A DNA stretch of 22,131 nucleotides. It comes from Clostridiales bacterium. GTDB lineage: Bacteria > Bacillota > Clostridia > Oscillospirales > Acutalibacteraceae. The notes beneath the pieces are model-generated. The model was not told the DNA's origin, ran no database searches, and was given only the letters and a program-made list of their open reading frames with translations. The stretch is taken from the NCBI GenBank assembly GCA_012511485.1, contig JAAZFZ010000007.1, positions 1-22,131 of the forward strand, in the 5' to 3' direction. The translations under genes and the position numbers were made by a program. Shown here one piece after another: positions 8,155 through 16,586 of this stretch. The number at the start of each line of letters is the position of its first letter. Position 1 is the stretch's first letter.

Positions 8155-9657
8155 TTAGATTGTACCGTCCCAGGTTGAAACCTTAGTCGATTTTTTCTCA
8201 TGCTCGTCAAACCAGTGAGTGGTGACGGACTTTGTTTCGGTGAAGAAACGCAAGCCGTCCTTGCCCAGGGTATGCAAATCGCTAAAGAAGGAATTCTTAT
8301 GCCCGCAGAATGGGAAGAAGCTGACCGGAACGGGGATGCCGACATTGATGCCGACCATGCCGCCGTGTGTATTTCTTGCAAATTCCCTTGCATAATACCC
8401 GTTTTGTGTGTATATTACCGAGCCGTTGGCAAAGGGATTGGCATTCATAACAGCAAGCCCCTCTTCAAAGCTCTTCACTCTCTTAATGCAAAGAACCGGC
8501 CCGAAAATCTCAAAGGTGCCGACTGTCATTTCGGGAGTTACTTTATCGAAAATTGTCGGTCCGATATAGAAGCCGTTTTCATAGCCCTCAACAACTGTGT
8601 TGCGACCGTCAAGAACAAGCTGTGCGCCCTGCTCAACGCCCTTGTTAATCCACTCAATAACGCTCTTCTTATGCGCCGCTGAATAGACAGGGCCGAGATT
8701 TGAGCTCTTTTCGTATGCCGGGCCGACCTTGAGATTCGAGGCTATCTCCTTTATCCTTGCGACAAGCTCGTCGGCAATCGACTCCTGAACCACAACAACG
8801 GGCAGAGCCATGCAGCGCTGACCCGCACAGCCGAAGGTGGCATTGATTATGCCCGCGGCCGTTCTGTCAATTGCTGCATCCTCAAGAACAAGCGCATGAT
8901 TCTTAGCCTCGCACAAGGCCTGAACCCTTTTGCCTTCTTGTGCGGCGGTTGCATAAACATATTTGCCCACCTTAGTTGAGCCAACAAAGGAGACACCCTT
9001 GATTATCGGGTTTGTCAGCAGCTCCTTGTTTACGGTTCTGTCACAGGTTATTACATTGAGAACGCCGTCAGGCAGACCGGCCTGACGGTAAATCTCACAG
9101 ATTCTCATTGAGGTCAGGGGAGTGGCACCCGCAACCTTGAGAACGATTGTGTTGCCGCAGGCAATGCACATGGGCGTCATCCAGCCCATGGGTATCATGG
9201 CGGGGAAGTTAAACGGTGACATTCCCGCAAAAACGCCGAGTGATTCACGGTATGTAACGGTATCGTAGCCGCTGGAGGCATCCATGAGTGAATCGCCCTG
9301 AATCAATGAAGGCAGTGAGCAGGCAAGCTCAGTTGCCTCCTTTGCCTTGAGAACATCGCCCTTTGCCTCCTCGTAGCTCTTGCCCTGCTCCTTTGAAACA
9401 AGGAGTGTCAGCTCTTCGAGATTGCTCAACAAAAGCTCCCTAACCTTATAGAGAATCTGCACTCTTTTTATCACAGGTACATACGACCATGTTTTATAAG
9501 CCTCCTGAGCGTTGTCTATTACCTGCCGCACCTCTTCAAGCGTCATGCATGGGCTTTTGGCTATTAATTCTCCCGTGCTGGGGTTAAAGACATCATAGAA
9601 TTTTTCTGCATTTGACTTTAAAAAACGGTTGTTCGTAAAATACTTTAAAATTTCCAT
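8155..9657 (-). CDS. iolA: Methylmalonate/malonate-semialdehyde dehydrogenase, CoA-acylating
   Basis: IolA (MmsA) converts malonate semialdehyde with CoA and NAD+ to acetyl-CoA and CO2, the last step of the inositol route. The 500-residue protein is an aldehyde dehydrogenase: MSPFNFPAMIPMGWM (146-160), the NAD-binding VSFVGSTKVGKY (222-233), AKNHALVLEDA (251-261) where this subfamily has Asn instead of the usual general-base Glu, and the catalytic Cys282 in GCAGQRCMA. GKDGLRFFTE near the C-terminus is also typical. The start follows AGGAGG at good spacing, 17 bases after iolE. One local difference is LKVAGATP where many members have LKPSE. Confidence 0.93.
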   Translation of the reverse strand: MEILKYFTNNRFLKSNAEKFYDVFNPSTGELIAKSPCMTLEEVRQVIDNAQEAYKTWSYVPVIKRVQILYKVRELLLSNLEELTLLVSKEQGKSYEEAKGDVLKAKEATELACSLPSLIQGDSLMDASSGYDTVTYRESLGVFAGMSPFNFPAMIPMGWMTPMCIACGNTIVLKVAGATPLTSMRICEIYRQAGLPDGVLNVITCDRTVNKELLTNPIIKGVSFVGSTKVGKYVYATAAQEGKRVQALCEAKNHALVLEDAAIDRTAAGIINATFGCAGQRCMALPVVVVQESIADELVARIKEIASNLKVGPAYEKSSNLGPVYSAAHKKSVIEWINKGVEQGAQLVLDGRNTVVEGYENGFYIGPTIFDKVTPEMTVGTFEIFGPVLCIKRVKSFEEGLAVMNANPFANGSVIYTQNGYYAREFARNTHGGMVGINVGIPVPVSFFPFCGHKNSFFSDLHTLGKDGLRFFTETKSVTTHWFDEHEKKSTKVSTWDGTI

Positions 9658-9674
9658 TTTTTCCTCCTATACGG

Positions 9675-10568
9675 TCAGACGCCGGTATTTTTTCTTATGT
9701 ATTCTCTCGCCATTTTTGCATATTTGAACGGGTTTGCAATTGACGGGTCCTGTTCCGCTTCAACAAGCAGCCAGCCCTCATAGCCCGTTTGGTCAAGAAT
9801 TTCAAAAATCGGTGCAAAATTAATTGCCCCGTCCCCGGGAACTGTGAACGCTCCGAGTCTTACGCCCTTCAAAAAGCTCAAGTGCTCGTCCCTGACCTTT
9901 TTTACTATCTGCGGTCTTATATCCTTGAGATGCACATGCTTAATGCGGTGAGCATACTTTTTGAGAACCCCGAGATAATCCTCTCCACAGTAGGCAAGAT
10001 GACCCGAATCAAACAGCAGGAATACGCTCTGACTATCTGTCATATCCATCATCCTGTCAATCTCCTGAGCCGTCTGAACAACGGTGCCCATGTGGTGGTG
10101 ATAGGTCATTGTGATACCATATTCCTTTGCGATAACGCCCAGCCTTGAAAGCCCTTGAGCAAATTTCTTCCACTCCTCATCGTTCATAACATATTTTTTT
10201 TCGAACACGGGAGTATCCATCTGCCCCTGAATACTGTGGCTCTGCTCCGACACGCCGATTCTCTTTGCACCGCAGGCGGCAAGAAAGGCACAGCTTTCCC
10301 TGAAATCCTTTTCTACCTGTTCAAATGGAGCGGTAAGAATAAACGAAGAAAACCAGCGATTTGCGATGCTAAGACCTCTGATGCTCAGAGCATCAAGCAA
10401 CTCCGGCACTGACTTTGGGTATTTGTTGCCGATTTCGCAGCCTTCAAACCCTGCAAGCGCCATTTCACTCACGCACTGCTCAAAGGTTACCTCTCCCCCG
10501 AGGTCTGGCATATCGTCGTTTGTCCAGCCTATCGGTGCAATGCCAAGCTTAATTCTTTTTGCATCCAT
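9675..10568 (-). CDS. iolE: myo-Inosose-2 dehydratase
   Basis: IolE dehydrates 2-keto-myo-inositol to 3D-(3,5/4)-trihydroxycyclohexane-1,2-dione. The 297 residues equal the usual length. The N-terminal GIAPIGWTNDDMPDLGGE (9-26) is a family hallmark. It is a xylose-isomerase-like TIM barrel with metal-ligand-type motifs YHHHMGT (156-162), FDSGHLAY (186-193) and HVHLKD (211-216), and the C-terminal LLVEAEQDPS. AGAGGT precedes the ATG. It is 23 bases downstream of iolD and 17 upstream of iolA. Confidence 0.94.
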   Translation of the reverse strand: MDAKRIKLGIAPIGWTNDDMPDLGGEVTFEQCVSEMALAGFEGCEIGNKYPKSVPELLDALSIRGLSIANRWFSSFILTAPFEQVEKDFRESCAFLAACGAKRIGVSEQSHSIQGQMDTPVFEKKYVMNDEEWKKFAQGLSRLGVIAKEYGITMTYHHHMGTVVQTAQEIDRMMDMTDSQSVFLLFDSGHLAYCGEDYLGVLKKYAHRIKHVHLKDIRPQIVKKVRDEHLSFLKGVRLGAFTVPGDGAINFAPIFEILDQTGYEGWLLVEAEQDPSIANPFKYAKMAREYIRKNTGV

Positions 10569-10591
10569 ACTTCATACCTCTATTTGAAAAA

Positions 10592-12538
10592 TTAATATTT
10601 TCTCGCCTCTTTAAGCCTTGCCTCTCTATCACTGAGAGCCTGTTTTCCCTTATCCGTTCTGGGAATATCCGAGCAACCCACATTCCACCAGCTGCCGTAG
10701 CCATCCGTCATGGTTTTGGGCAGAGTCTTTATGTCAATAAGCACGGGTTTTGACTGCTTGAGGGAGTCGAGGAGTGCCGCTTCAAGCTCGCCCATTGTCT
10801 TTGCAGTATATGTAACAAAGCCGTAGCCCTTGGCGCACATAGCATAGTCAATATTCAGAAATTCGCCCTCTCTTATGGGCTTGTCGCCCTGCCTGTATCG
10901 AAGCTCCGTGCAAAGGGAATCCACTCCCTGCCCCATCTGGAGGTTGTTTATGCAACCGAAGGAGGCATTGTCGAAAAGGAGTACATTTATTTTAACTCCC
11001 TCCTGAACGGCAGTAATCATCTCTGAGTGGAGCATATTATAGCTGCCGTCGCCGACAAAGGCATAGACCTCGCTGTGCGGCCTTGCAAGCTTTGAGCCGA
11101 AGGCTCCTGCAATTTCATAGCCCATGCAGGAATAGCCGTACTCCATGTTATAGGAATCAATGCAGTCGGTAGTCCACATCCTCTGCAGGCAACCGGGCAG
11201 CGAGCCGGAGGCTCCCACCAAAATTGAATTTTCGGGGATAAGCTTTCTGATTAAACCAATTGCGGAGGTCTGGCAGATTTCACCGCCTGTTGCGTTTCGG
11301 AAATTCTCAAGGCTGTCCTCCAAACGGCTCTTGTTTTCGGGAGTAAAGCCCTTGCCCGTATAGGAAATTCCGCAGAGCCTCTCCATCTCCTTTGCCCATG
11401 CGGTCTTTGCGTCGGCAATTTCGTTTTTATAACAGGTGACATATCCGTCAAGTTGCTTTTCAAGGGCTTTTATGCCTTCAAGTGCATCGGCAGTCATTGA
11501 TACACTGTCGAGCTTTCCGGCATGAAACTCGCTGGCGTTGATTGCCGCCACCTTTGCGTGAGCGTACAGCCATTTCGAGGAGGTTGTAAAATCGGAAAAC
11601 CTTGTGCCAATTCCCAAAACCAAATCAGCACCCTTGGCAAGAGTGTTTGCGCAGGAGTTGCCCGTAGCGCCTATGCCGCCGACATTGAGGTAATGGCTCG
11701 ATTCCACTGCGCTTTTACCTGCCTGAGTTTCAGCAAAGGGGATATTGTGCTTTTCGCAAAAGCTTTTTACAGCCCTTCCTGCCATGCTGTACCTGACTCC
11801 GCCGCCGATTATAACAAGGGGCTTTTTACTGTTATTAATTGCATGAGCCACTGCTTCGACTTCATAATTACAGGGAATTGCCCTGCGGATAAAATGTACT
11901 CTCTTTTTGAAGAATTCCTCGGGATAGTCATAGCTTTCGCCCTGAACATCCTGGCACATCGCAATGGCAACTGCACCGGTATGAGCGGGGTCAGTAAGTA
12001 TACGCATGGCATTAGTAAGTGCGGACATAACCATTTCAGGTCGTGTAATTCTGTCGAAATAACGGGTAACGGCCTTAAAAGCGTCGTTTGTTGTGACCGT
12101 TGCGCTGTAAAGCTGCTCAACCTGCTGCAAAACGGGGTCGGGTTGACGGGAAGCAAAGCTTTCACCCATAAAAAGCAGAAGGGGTATGTTGTTGACGGTT
12201 GCGGTTGCGGCAGCGGTGACCATATTTGCCGCACCGGGACCTATGGAGGACATACAGGGCAGAATTTTGAGTCTGTTGTGCATTTTTGAATATGCTGTTG
12301 CAGCCTGTGCCATGCCCTGCTCGTTTTTGCCCTGATAGACCTTGAGTGAATGCTTCGCCTGCGAAAGAGCCTCACCGACTCCCAACACGCAGCCATGGCC
12401 GAAAACCGCATAAAACCCTTCAACAAACTTGCTCTCAACCATTTTGCCATCCTTTTCTATCGTGACATACTGATTGTCAAGGTACCTTACAACAGCCTCC
12501 CCGGCTGTTATGCGAATTGTTTTGTGCAAAAAACTCAC
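10592..12538 (-). CDS. iolD: 3D-(3,5/4)-trihydroxycyclohexane-1,2-dione hydrolase (thiamine diphosphate enzyme)
   Basis: IolD hydrolyses the cyclic dione to 5-deoxy-D-glucuronate, opening the inositol ring. The 648-residue protein has the three domains of thiamine diphosphate enzymes: an N-terminal pyrimidine-binding domain with catalytic-type Glu73 in KNEQGMAQAA, a central domain with GGGVRYSMA (246-254), and a C-terminal domain with the cofactor motif from GDGSYNM (497-502) to the Asn pair near 531-532. The frame starts at GTG 12538, only 5 bases after the iolB stop. A TTG at 12529 (giving MHKTIRITAGEAVVR) has GGTGAG at better spacing and aligns better with known IolD N-termini, so the true start may be 12529. 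Confidence 0.94.
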   Translation of the reverse strand: MSFLHKTIRITAGEAVVRYLDNQYVTIEKDGKMVESKFVEGFYAVFGHGCVLGVGEALSQAKHSLKVYQGKNEQGMAQAATAYSKMHNRLKILPCMSSIGPGAANMVTAAATATVNNIPLLLFMGESFASRQPDPVLQQVEQLYSATVTTNDAFKAVTRYFDRITRPEMVMSALTNAMRILTDPAHTGAVAIAMCQDVQGESYDYPEEFFKKRVHFIRRAIPCNYEVEAVAHAINNSKKPLVIIGGGVRYSMAGRAVKSFCEKHNIPFAETQAGKSAVESSHYLNVGGIGATGNSCANTLAKGADLVLGIGTRFSDFTTSSKWLYAHAKVAAINASEFHAGKLDSVSMTADALEGIKALEKQLDGYVTCYKNEIADAKTAWAKEMERLCGISYTGKGFTPENKSRLEDSLENFRNATGGEICQTSAIGLIRKLIPENSILVGASGSLPGCLQRMWTTDCIDSYNMEYGYSCMGYEIAGAFGSKLARPHSEVYAFVGDGSYNMLHSEMITAVQEGVKINVLLFDNASFGCINNLQMGQGVDSLCTELRYRQGDKPIREGEFLNIDYAMCAKGYGFVTYTAKTMGELEAALLDSLKQSKPVLIDIKTLPKTMTDGYGSWWNVGCSDIPRTDKGKQALSDREARLKEARKY

Positions 12539-12543
12539 CAGCC

Positions 12544-13305
12544 TTATTTATTTAATAGCCATGTGTATCTTTTATCGTCAATTCGGTCCGTCCACGGGTT
12601 CCCGTCAAGGTGTCTAATCATCCAGCAGCAGTACATCGGGTAGCCCGGGGCAGTTACCTGAGGATGATTTTGCCCCCCGGGGAAGCAGCCGCAGCTACCA
12701 TCCTTTATTGTATATGCCGTTTCACCTATAAAGCATGCCCCGAAGCCCTCGGGCCTTTCAAATTTGTAATAATATACCTCGGGCTGAGGGTGGCTGTGCG
12801 GAATATAGCTCCACCACCTGCCCTGCCTCGCATATACCTCGCCGATAACCATGTTTGAATACGGTGCGTTGCTGTAGTCAAAAACAGTCAGCACATCCCT
12901 CGTTGCGGTATCCTCCCATTTCCCTTCGCAGGAAACGAAGGAGCTGCAGTCCTGCTGTGTGTAGAGCTTTGAAGGGAAAATCCTTTCGTTTATTGTGCTT
13001 TGAACAATGATTTCGCTGTCACAATCGGCAAATACCCTGACTTGTGTTCCCTTGGGGAAATGCAGGCAGGTCGGGCCTTCCTTAAAAACGCCCGCTCTCG
13101 ACGCCTTTTCCTTTTTCCCTTCGTAACAGAAGGTGATGTCACCCTGCGTCAGGAGAATTGCCGTCTCCTTTTCCGCCTCAAAAAAGTCTTTAACCTCACC
13201 CTTTTTCAGCAGAAACACGGAAATGTCCATGAGCATACCCTTGTTTTTGCCGCTTATTCGGGTAAGTACCTTTTCGCCGCCCGTAAACTTAGGATAAAAA
13301 AACAT
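12544..13305 (-). CDS. iolB: 5-Deoxy-glucuronate isomerase
   Basis: IolB isomerises 5-deoxy-D-glucuronate to 2-deoxy-5-keto-D-gluconate. The 253-residue bicupin carries the family motif PHSHPQPEVYYYKFERPEGFG (from about 169), with His170, His172 and Glu176 as likely metal ligands, followed by GGQNHPQVTAPGYPMYCCWM and the near-terminal DKRYTWL. An AGAGGGG site stands before the ATG. It lies 24 bases after iolC and 5 bases before iolD, suggesting coupled translation. It is slightly shorter than Bacillus IolB (about 271). Confidence 0.94.
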   Translation of the reverse strand: MFFYPKFTGGEKVLTRISGKNKGMLMDISVFLLKKGEVKDFFEAEKETAILLTQGDITFCYEGKKEKASRAGVFKEGPTCLHFPKGTQVRVFADCDSEIIVQSTINERIFPSKLYTQQDCSSFVSCEGKWEDTATRDVLTVFDYSNAPYSNMVIGEVYARQGRWWSYIPHSHPQPEVYYYKFERPEGFGACFIGETAYTIKDGSCGCFPGGQNHPQVTAPGYPMYCCWMIRHLDGNPWTDRIDDKRYTWLLNK

Positions 13306-13329
13306 TGTTTTTCCCCTCTTCTGAATAAA

Positions 13330-14343
13330 TTATTCTCTGGCTACCATATCGCCGTATTTTGCCTTGCTCTCGGCAATGAACTTTTTGACTTCACTAAAGG
13401 TCGGCATGAAAAGTGAGCAGCCGTGAGCCGCAACAAGCATCGAAGCGGAGGCACTGCCCATTTCAAGGCACTCCATTATATCCCACCCCTCGAGCAGACC
13501 ATATATGAACGCCGAGCCGTAGCCGTCCCCTCCGCCGAAGGATTTAAGTGCAACAACTGGGAAGGGTTTTATCGAAAACTCGCCGTCTGCCGTGTAGGCT
13601 GTTGAGCCCTTTTTGCCGTTCTTGATAATAATAATTTTGTTGCCCTTATCCATCCAGTATTTTGCTGAAGCCTTGTCGTCCCTGCCCTTTTCGGTCAAGG
13701 ACTCCATGAGGTCAAATTCCTCTCTCGAGCCCATAATCATGTCGCTGTTTTCGCCGACAATCGAGTAGTATATGGCTTTTTCGGCATCATTTTTCCAGTT
13801 ATATGGCCTGTAGTCAATATCAAATATGATTTTTGTATCAGTCTTTTTTGCTGGATACATAGCTTTAAGGCATGCCTCTCTGGAAGGGCTTTGCGAAAGA
13901 GCCGTGCCGCTGATTAAAATTGCCTTTGCAGATGCTATGTAGCCTTCGTCCACATCATCGGGGTGCAGCATCAAATCAGCTATTCCATCACGGTACATAA
14001 GGATGCTGCTCTCGGTAGGTGACAGAATTTCAGTGAAGGTAAGGCCCAGCTTTTCGCCGTTCTCCGCACGCGAAATGTGAGAAACATCAATGCCCTCTTT
14101 TTCGAAAAACTCCGTGACATAGTCGCCGAAGCGGTCAAGCGAAACCTTGCCGATAAAACCGACCTTTTTGCCAAGCCTTGCAAGGCCAACGGCAATATTT
14201 GCCGGTGAGCCGCCGACATATTTCTTGAAGGTGTCGCTCTGGGCGAGTGTTTTGAAATAATCGACGGGATTAAAATCAATTGCCACCCTGCCCATGGGGA
14301 TTAAATCCAAAGGCCTTTCCTTATCAAAATCTATGTAGCTCAT
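13330..14343 (-). CDS. iolC: 5-Dehydro-2-deoxygluconokinase (PfkB family)
   Basis: IolC phosphorylates 2-deoxy-5-keto-D-gluconate with ATP to the 6-phosphate, the aldolase substrate and in Bacillus also the inducer that releases IolR. The 337-residue kinase shows YVGGSPANIAVGLARLG (42-58), YRPYNW in the middle, and the C-terminal signature KSFGGGDGYGSAFIYG with catalytic Asp273, followed by GSASASMLVAAHGCSLFMP, typical of IolC rather than other PfkB kinases. AGGAGG precedes the ATG. It is 21 bases after the transporter. Confidence 0.93.
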   Translation of the reverse strand: MSYIDFDKERPLDLIPMGRVAIDFNPVDYFKTLAQSDTFKKYVGGSPANIAVGLARLGKKVGFIGKVSLDRFGDYVTEFFEKEGIDVSHISRAENGEKLGLTFTEILSPTESSILMYRDGIADLMLHPDDVDEGYIASAKAILISGTALSQSPSREACLKAMYPAKKTDTKIIFDIDYRPYNWKNDAEKAIYYSIVGENSDMIMGSREEFDLMESLTEKGRDDKASAKYWMDKGNKIIIIKNGKKGSTAYTADGEFSIKPFPVVALKSFGGGDGYGSAFIYGLLEGWDIMECLEMGSASASMLVAAHGCSLFMPTFSEVKKFIAESKAKYGDMVARE

Positions 14344-14364
14344 ACCATGCCTCCTATGTAACTA

Positions 14365-15636
14365 TTATTCTATAACTATACCCTTAGCTTTACGCTGCTC
14401 GGCAAGCTCCGCTGTAATCTTATCCTTCTTTGCACCAACAATGTCATAGAAGAATATTGGTATTGCGCACAGCAGGAGGCTAATACCAGGCACAATCGAT
14501 ATGAGCGAGAACATGGCAAGCCTCTGCGTTGTGGCAAGCTCGTATGCCGCTTTTACAACCTCACTGCTGAGCATATCGCTCGGCTCAAGGCTAATAATAA
14601 TATACATAAGCACTATTACAGTTGTTGCAAGTGCATTGCCAAGCTTATTAACAAAGGACTGGCAGGCGGAGCCGAGCGCCGTATCCCTGTAGCCCGTTTT
14701 CCATTCCATATAATCAAGGCTATCGCCAATCATGGCATAGGCGGCAATGTTAAGAACACCCATGGGGATGCTTGATATTATAAGGAAGGGTATACATGCA
14801 TAAATATTATTGAACCAGCCCAAGATGTTCCCGACACCGACAAGAGTGGTCAGCAGGCTTGCCGCAAATCCTGCAACACAGGTGAAAATAACTATCTGCT
14901 TGTTGTTGAACTTCTTGTATAGCAGGGGCATGAAAAGCATCGCGCCGAACATACCCACTGCGGCACATGCCATGAAAATTGTGTTTACGGCACCAATGCT
15001 TTTTTCGACATAAGCAGTCCTTTCAGCAAGAGAGATTCCGTCCTTTATTTCCGGCCCGATATAGAGAGCGTATCTTGCAACATGAATTGCCGCCGCCTGA
15101 ATCATATATCTTCCGCAACTGAGCACACCCATGAGAGTCACAAGCATGAGAGGTTTGCAGTGAAGAATACGGCTCAGGGTTGAGCGCTCGCCCGCATCCC
15201 TCTTAGTTTTGCGGGGTATCAGCACTCTCTCCTTAATGTGAAAATATGAGTTGACGAACAGTGCCATGCCGATTACCGAAACAATTACGGCAAGCAGCAT
15301 GTATTTGCGCTTGTTCATTTCTATTGCTGAAAGGTCGTCAAACACCCTGGGCACAATCAGACCCAGAGCAAGAAAAAGTCCTATTGTGGCGCCAGTGCCA
15401 ATACCGTTGAGTGTTCTGCCGAATGAAATTGTTTTCTGCCTCTCATCGGGGTTCGGAGTCATCACATTCGGCAGACTCCAGAACGGAACATCACTTGCCG
15501 TATAAATCATGCCCCACATTACATATACGAAAGCGGCATAGACCATGAGGCTGCTTGCGCTTAACCCGGGGTCAAAGAACATCAAAAAGGTAAGAATTGC
15601 AATCGGCACTGCCGTGAATATAATATAAGGCTTCAT
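14365..15636 (-). CDS. GPH-family cation:sugar symporter, C-terminal fragment (membrane helices 3-12) of a gene split by TAA
   Basis: The 423 residues contain about ten hydrophobic helices and features of glycoside-pentoside-hexuronide:cation symporters (MFS): SDVPFWSLPNVMT after the fourth helix, DERQKTISFGRTLNGIG, and SIPMGVLNIAAYAMIGDSLDYMEWKTGYR in the second half. The frame runs back without shift through TRWGK into the N-terminal fragment at 15652-15918, interrupted only by a TAA. Together they would make about 516 residues, a normal length. ATG 15636 (MKPYI) has only a weak GGGG site and would start inside the loop before helix 3, so it is not a natural start. As first gene of the iol operon the intact protein probably imports inositol or a derivative. 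Whether a functional carrier is made is uncertain. Confidence 0.82.
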   Translation of the reverse strand: MKPYIIFTAVPIAILTFLMFFDPGLSASSLMVYAAFVYVMWGMIYTASDVPFWSLPNVMTPNPDERQKTISFGRTLNGIGTGATIGLFLALGLIVPRVFDDLSAIEMNKRKYMLLAVIVSVIGMALFVNSYFHIKERVLIPRKTKRDAGERSTLSRILHCKPLMLVTLMGVLSCGRYMIQAAAIHVARYALYIGPEIKDGISLAERTAYVEKSIGAVNTIFMACAAVGMFGAMLFMPLLYKKFNNKQIVIFTCVAGFAASLLTTLVGVGNILGWFNNIYACIPFLIISSIPMGVLNIAAYAMIGDSLDYMEWKTGYRDTALGSACQSFVNKLGNALATTVIVLMYIIISLEPSDMLSSEVVKAAYELATTQRLAMFSLISIVPGISLLLCAIPIFFYDIVGAKKDKITAELAEQRKAKGIVIE

Positions 15637-15651
15637 CTTGCCCCATCTTGT

Positions 15652-15654
15652 TTA
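15652..15654 (-). other. In-frame TAA inside the symporter gene
   Basis: Codons read GTT GAC AGG TAC TAA ACA AGA TGG GGC AAG ATG, that is VDRY-stop-TRWGKM. The family has an Arg, Lys, Asn or Gln at the stop position (DRT-x-TRWG). No base is gained or lost, so a single substitution such as AAA or CAA to TAA explains it. Confidence 0.85.
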
Positions 15655-15918
15655 GTACCTGTCAACAATCATACCCATAATAGGGTCATTGATAGCATCC
15701 CATACCCTTGCAATGAGCATAAGCAACAGCACAAACACAAGCGGTAGCTGGAGAACGCTTATGTAAAAATCGGAAATATAGCTTGACATGGTGGCATATA
15801 TCATGCCCTGACCGAGTGCTCCAAAAGCATAAATCCGAATTTCCTTTTTTGGCATATAATACTTTGAGGCTACCCTAGCCGGAGAATCAGTTCTTTTTTC
15901 GACCGTTTTTTTTTCCAT
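15652..15918 (-). CDS. GPH-family symporter, N-terminal fragment (membrane helices 1-2)
   Basis: This 88-residue fragment carries the first two membrane helices and the conserved RVWDAINDPIMGMIVDR motif of the GPH symporter loop, then stops at TAA exactly where the family continues with TRWGK. Start chosen at ATG 15918 (MEKKTVEKR) because GGGAG lies 8 bases upstream; in-frame ATGs at 15933 and 15981 lack a site, and the latter would precede the likely transcription start. It is the first cistron of the iol operon. Alone it cannot transport; it is either half of a pseudogene or the first part of a protein read through the TAA. Confidence 0.78.
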   Translation of the reverse strand: MEKKTVEKRTDSPARVASKYYMPKKEIRIYAFGALGQGMIYATMSSYISDFYISVLQLPLVFVLLLMLIARVWDAINDPIMGMIVDRY

Positions 15919-15953
15919 AAAAGCGTCTCCCATATAGTATTTTTTGGATAAAC

Positions 15954-15968
15954 TGTTAAAGCTTAACA
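15954..15968. promoter_or_regulatory. Palindromic candidate operator at the iol operon start
   Basis: TGTTAA and TTAACA flank AGC (TGTTAAAGCTTAACA). It sits directly downstream of the -10, covering the expected transcription start, where a repressor would block initiation. An IolR-like or other inositol-responsive repressor is plausible, but no regulator gene is in the window. Confidence 0.4.
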
Positions 15969-15976
15969 TATCTATA

Positions 15977-16005
15977 ATCATACATTAATAACAGTAAATT
16001 TTCAA
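15977..16005 (-). promoter_or_regulatory. Promoter of the iol operon
   Basis: The minus strand reads TTGAAA (16005-16000), a 17-base spacer, and TATGAT (15982-15977). It is about 60 bases upstream of the symporter start. Seven genes follow with gaps of 5 to 33 bases and no internal terminator. Confidence 0.7.
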
Positions 16006-16027
16006 TAGAAATGTGAGTTAATATTGA

Positions 16028-16033
16028 TATAAT
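16028..16033 (+). promoter_or_regulatory. Candidate -10 element for the GNAT gene
   Basis: A perfect TATAAT stands 38 bases before the TTG start. No convincing -35 was found 16-18 bases upstream, so this is tentative. It would place divergent promoters back to back with that of the iol operon. Confidence 0.35.
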
Positions 16034-16065
16034 TCAAGCTTGTTTAAGAAAACGGGGTGATTATT

Positions 16066-16536
16066 TTGGAGATAAGAAGGTTTGAGAAAAAGGACGCCGA
16101 GGCATTGGCGAAAATAGTTCAAAGAAATTTTCTTGAGGTCAACATTAAGGATTATACAAAGGACAAAATGGAGCGGCTCGCAGCTCAGTATAGTGAGAAA
16201 AAGATTCTCGAAATTGCGGGTTTGTCCCATATGTACACGGCGGTTGCGGGCAACGGTAAGATACTCGGTTGCGGTGCTATATCATATAATTGGGGTAAAA
16301 AGGGCGAAAGTCTGCTGATGACTATTTTTGTTGACCCGGATTTTCACAGCCTGGGCATCGGCAGCTCAATTGTTCAAAGACTTGAAGACGATGAGATTTA
16401 TAAAAAAACCCGAAAAACGCAGGTACCCGCCTCAATAACGGCGTGTGAGTTTTACAAAAAAATGTGCTATGATTATAAGGAAGGTAAAAAAGAGGTTGAT
16501 GCCCAGGGGCATTACATAATGGAAAAATACAGGTGA
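16066..16536 (+). CDS. GNAT-family N-acetyltransferase
   Basis: A 156-residue GNAT acetyltransferase, transferring acetyl from acetyl-CoA to an unknown amine. The acetyl-CoA motif A is visible as TIFVDPDFHSLGIGSSIVQRLE around residues 86-107, with the H-x-x-G-x-G pyrophosphate loop; ACEFYKKMCYD is the usual motif B region. TTG 16066 is chosen because GGGGTGAT (16053-16060) complements 16S rRNA at good spacing and the protein then begins MEIRRFEKKDAEA, as GNATs do; GTG 16057 overlaps that site. The gene stands alone between the divergent iol operon and convergent aspS. Substrate unknown. Confidence 0.8.
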   Translation: MEIRRFEKKDAEALAKIVQRNFLEVNIKDYTKDKMERLAAQYSEKKILEIAGLSHMYTAVAGNGKILGCGAISYNWGKKGESLLMTIFVDPDFHSLGIGSSIVQRLEDDEIYKKTRKTQVPASITACEFYKKMCYDYKEGKKEVDAQGHYIMEKYR

Positions 16537-16555
16537 CGGAAACAAGGCATACAAA

Positions 16556-16579
16556 AAAGGCCGGAGCAATCCGACCTTT
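16556..16579. terminator. Terminator between GNAT gene and aspS
   Basis: AAAGGCCGGA (16556-16565) pairs with TCCGACCTTT (16570-16579) with one C-A mismatch and a GCAA tetraloop. A-rich sequence on the left gives a T run on the minus strand, so it mainly ends aspS; the plus strand has only TTTATT. Confidence 0.65.
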
Positions 16580-16586
16580 ATTGATA

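Noticed and set aside
8200..8682. Plus-strand open frame of 160 codons
   Set aside because: Antisense shadow of iolA; no independent coding signal.
11522..12289. Long open frame (255 codons) on the plus strand
   Set aside because: It lies wholly antisense to iolD, whose family motifs are intact; its product has no recognisable domain and it has no ribosome binding site evident.
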